Positions 62,462 to 64,000 of a stretch of DNA of 64,000 nt are shown in pieces. The position numbers were made by a program, and so were the translations under genes. Under the pieces are notes generated by a model, which searched no databases, was not told the DNA's origin, and saw only the letters and a list, made by a program, of their open reading frames with translations. The stretch spans positions 62,001 through 126,000 of the forward strand of contig NZ_BGNG01000004.1 of assembly GCF_003203515.1 (NCBI RefSeq), read 5' to 3'. Every line of letters begins with the position of its first letter. The first letter of the stretch is position 1. Source of the stretch: Glaciecola sp. KUL10 (GTDB lineage Bacteria; Pseudomonadota; Gammaproteobacteria; Enterobacterales; Alteromonadaceae).

Positions 62462-64000
62462 TTAGGGTTGATTTAAGGAATTTTCGACGTGATTGGCAAA
62501 AGGCTCTGCCTTCATAAAGCCTGTAACCCTTGACTGGCTGAGTTCGTAGCCATTTTTATCAAAGAATAGAATGGTAGGTAAGCCCAAGACTTTAAAATAC
62601 TCTTGAAAGGCTAAGTTTTGAGGGGTGTTATCGGTTAAGTCGATTTGCATCCAAACCGTGTTCTCAAGTGCTTTAATCACGTTTGGGTCTGGAAAGGTAT
62701 ACTTTTCAAATTCTTTGCATGCAATACACCAGTCAGCATAAAGATCTAGCATGACTGATTTTCCTTCACTGCTGGCTTGCGCAAGCTTGGCGTAAAAATC
62801 ATCAATGTCTTTGACCACGGCAAATTTAGGGTGGCCTTTTTCGGATAGCGATTGGCTGCCTTGAGCAGTCGCCACGACTAGTTGATTAGTGTGGCCTTGC
62901 ATTTTGCTTACGACGGTATATCCGTAAATTACCGAACCCACCATACCGATCATCACAACAGCAGTGCGCAATCCTTTAAACAGTGACAGTTTAGTATCTT
63001 GGTTAATAGTGAACCAATATGTAAATAGAGCTAAACCAAGGGCTGCCCATAGCAACCCAGTCCAATCAGCGATAATAAAGCGCTCAACAAACAAAATAGC
63101 CACGCTGAGCATCATAAATCCAAAGGTTGCTTTAACTACATTCATCCACTGGCCTGCTTTAGGTAATAATTTACCACCTGTGATACCAAAGATAATCAGT
63201 GGAATACCCATACCAATACTCAGTGCATAAAGCGCACTAAAGCCAAGAACTAAGTCGCCTGTTTGTGCGATGACTAACAAAATGGCGGTTAAAGGCGCAG
63301 TAGTGCAAGGTGATGCCACCAAGCCCGAAATGATGCCCATAATAAACACACCCACAGGGTTGCCTTGTTTTTGGCTATTGCTGACACCGTTGAGTTTTTC
63401 TTGCCACTTAGAAGGCAATTGAATTTCGTATCCTCCAAACATAGCGATTGCGAGTAAAACGAATAGCACGATAAAAACAATCAGTACGACTTCTGATTGA
63501 AGTGCAGCTTGGAATTGTACGCCAGCAGATGCCACCACCAAGCCTAACAATGAGTAGGTGATCGCCATGCCTTGAACATAAATGACAGATAGGAATAGGG
63601 CGCGAGAGGTGTCCATTTTGCCTTTGCCAGCACCCATAATAATGCTCGATAAAATCGGGTACATTGGGAAAACGCATGGAGTAAAAGCTAAGCCTAAGCC
63701 AAGAAGTACGAAGAGGCCAAGCGTAATTAAGAGGCTTTCTTGTGAAATTAGGCGATCTGCTAATTGGAACTGCTCAGATTTTACTGCTGTGTTACTGGTC
63801 GCTTCAGCACTTTCTGTGGTGTCGCTTGAGGAAACTACCGCATCTAAATAAATCACTTTTGTCGTAGGGGGATAACAAAGGCCTGCTTCAGCGCATCCCT
63901 GAAACCTCAGTCTGACGATACTATCTTGGTCTGCTGATACAATCGGATAGGTGATTTCCATGTCTTCGAAATACACTTCTGATTCACCAAAAAACTCGTC
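62462..64000 (-). CDS. dsbD: Thiol:disulfide interchange protein DsbD, N-terminus missing
   Basis: The gene runs past the window end; 512 or so residues are visible, with the frame open to 64000. The visible part starts in the periplasmic alpha domain (FQGCAEAGLCYPPTTKVIYL, with the CxxxxxC pair), followed by eight membrane helices (LGLAFTPCVFPMYPIL and GLVASPCTTAPLTAIL carry the two membrane Cys) and the C-terminal thioredoxin domain with CIAC in LYADWCIACKEFEKY. DsbD moves electrons from cytoplasmic thioredoxin to periplasmic DsbC, DsbG and CcmG. A 173-bp gap separates it from the chemosensory operon. Confidence 0.95.
   Translation of the reverse strand, partial: DEFFGESEVYFEDMEITYPIVSADQDSIVRLRFQGCAEAGLCYPPTTKVIYLDAVVSSSDTTESAEATSNTAVKSEQFQLADRLISQESLLITLGLFVLLGLGLAFTPCVFPMYPILSSIIMGAGKGKMDTSRALFLSVIYVQGMAITYSLLGLVVASAGVQFQAALQSEVVLIVFIVLFVLLAIAMFGGYEIQLPSKWQEKLNGVSNSQKQGNPVGVFIMGIISGLVASPCTTAPLTAILLVIAQTGDLVLGFSALYALSIGMGIPLIIFGITGGKLLPKAGQWMNVVKATFGFMMLSVAILFVERFIIADWTGLLWAALGLALFTYWFTINQDTKLSLFKGLRTAVVMIGMVGSVIYGYTVVSKMQGHTNQLVVATAQGSQSLSEKGHPKFAVVKDIDDFYAKLAQASSEGKSVMLDLYADWCIACKEFEKYTFPDPNVIKALENTVWMQIDLTDNTPQNLAFQEYFKVLGLPTILFFDKNGYELSQSRVTGFMKAEPFANHVENSLNQP

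Overview
The window is 64 kb of chromosomal backbone from a gammaproteobacterium, most like the marine Alteromonadales (Alteromonas, Glaciecola, Pseudoalteromonas and relatives). This rests on gene content and order: a complete gspC-N operon between hslR-hslO and nudE-cysQ, a dusB-fis pair, accB-accC behind aroQ, purH-purD, envZ-ompR and prkB. I cannot name the genus. I found no rRNA, tRNA, CRISPR array, prophage, integrase or transposase. Genes are dense, with many ATGA overlaps. Only one stretch over 300 bp lacks a gene (36688-37241, between ompR and prk).

Layout. 1-1.8 kb: the end of an acetyl-CoA hydrolase/transferase-GNAT fusion overlapping a histone-deacetylase-family gene. 1.9-6.2 kb: yceI, cysQ, nudE, yrfG, yjjX and a REC-GGDEF diguanylate cyclase. 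6.3-17.8 kb: twelve-gene type II secretion operon gspCDEFGHIJKLMN on the minus strand, with the prepilin peptidase elsewhere. 17.9-19.6 kb: hslR, hslO and a NIPSNAP-like gene. 19.7-33.1 kb: the accessory part, holding a membrane AraC regulator facing a DUF2306 gene, a PadR-controlled envelope module, a GGDEF-EAL protein, a DSP-like phosphatase, an ABC pair, a CsgG-like lipoprotein and a membrane HTH-TPR regulator. 33.1-49.6 kb: housekeeping (YfcC carrier, envZ/ompR, prk, purD/purH, fis/dusB, prmA, S10 carboxypeptidase, SMP-30-like protein, accB/accC, aroQ) and a 58-residue DUF6435-like gene with a GTG start.

49.7-62.3 kb is the most interesting part: an eleven-gene minus-strand chemosensory operon. 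In reading order it encodes an MCP-like protein, a STAS protein, a REC-SpoIIE-HATPase protein, CheY, CheA, CheW, a large PAS-containing MCP, CheR, CheD, CheB and an orphan coiled-coil PAS protein. The CheY-A-W-MCP-R-D-B order and the receptor's C-terminal EWESF peptide match the F7 class (Vibrio cholerae cluster III, Pseudomonas Che2). Less expected features are an HsbR/HsbA-like partner-switching pair inside the operon, a CheZ-like F-x-D-x-x-G-Q motif in the small MCP-like protein, matching D-[IV]-D-L-F-type tails on that protein and on CheD, and four repeated aromatic motifs in the CheA linker. No separate cheZ is present. The window ends inside dsbD.

All product names come from reading motifs and gene order; no database search was possible.
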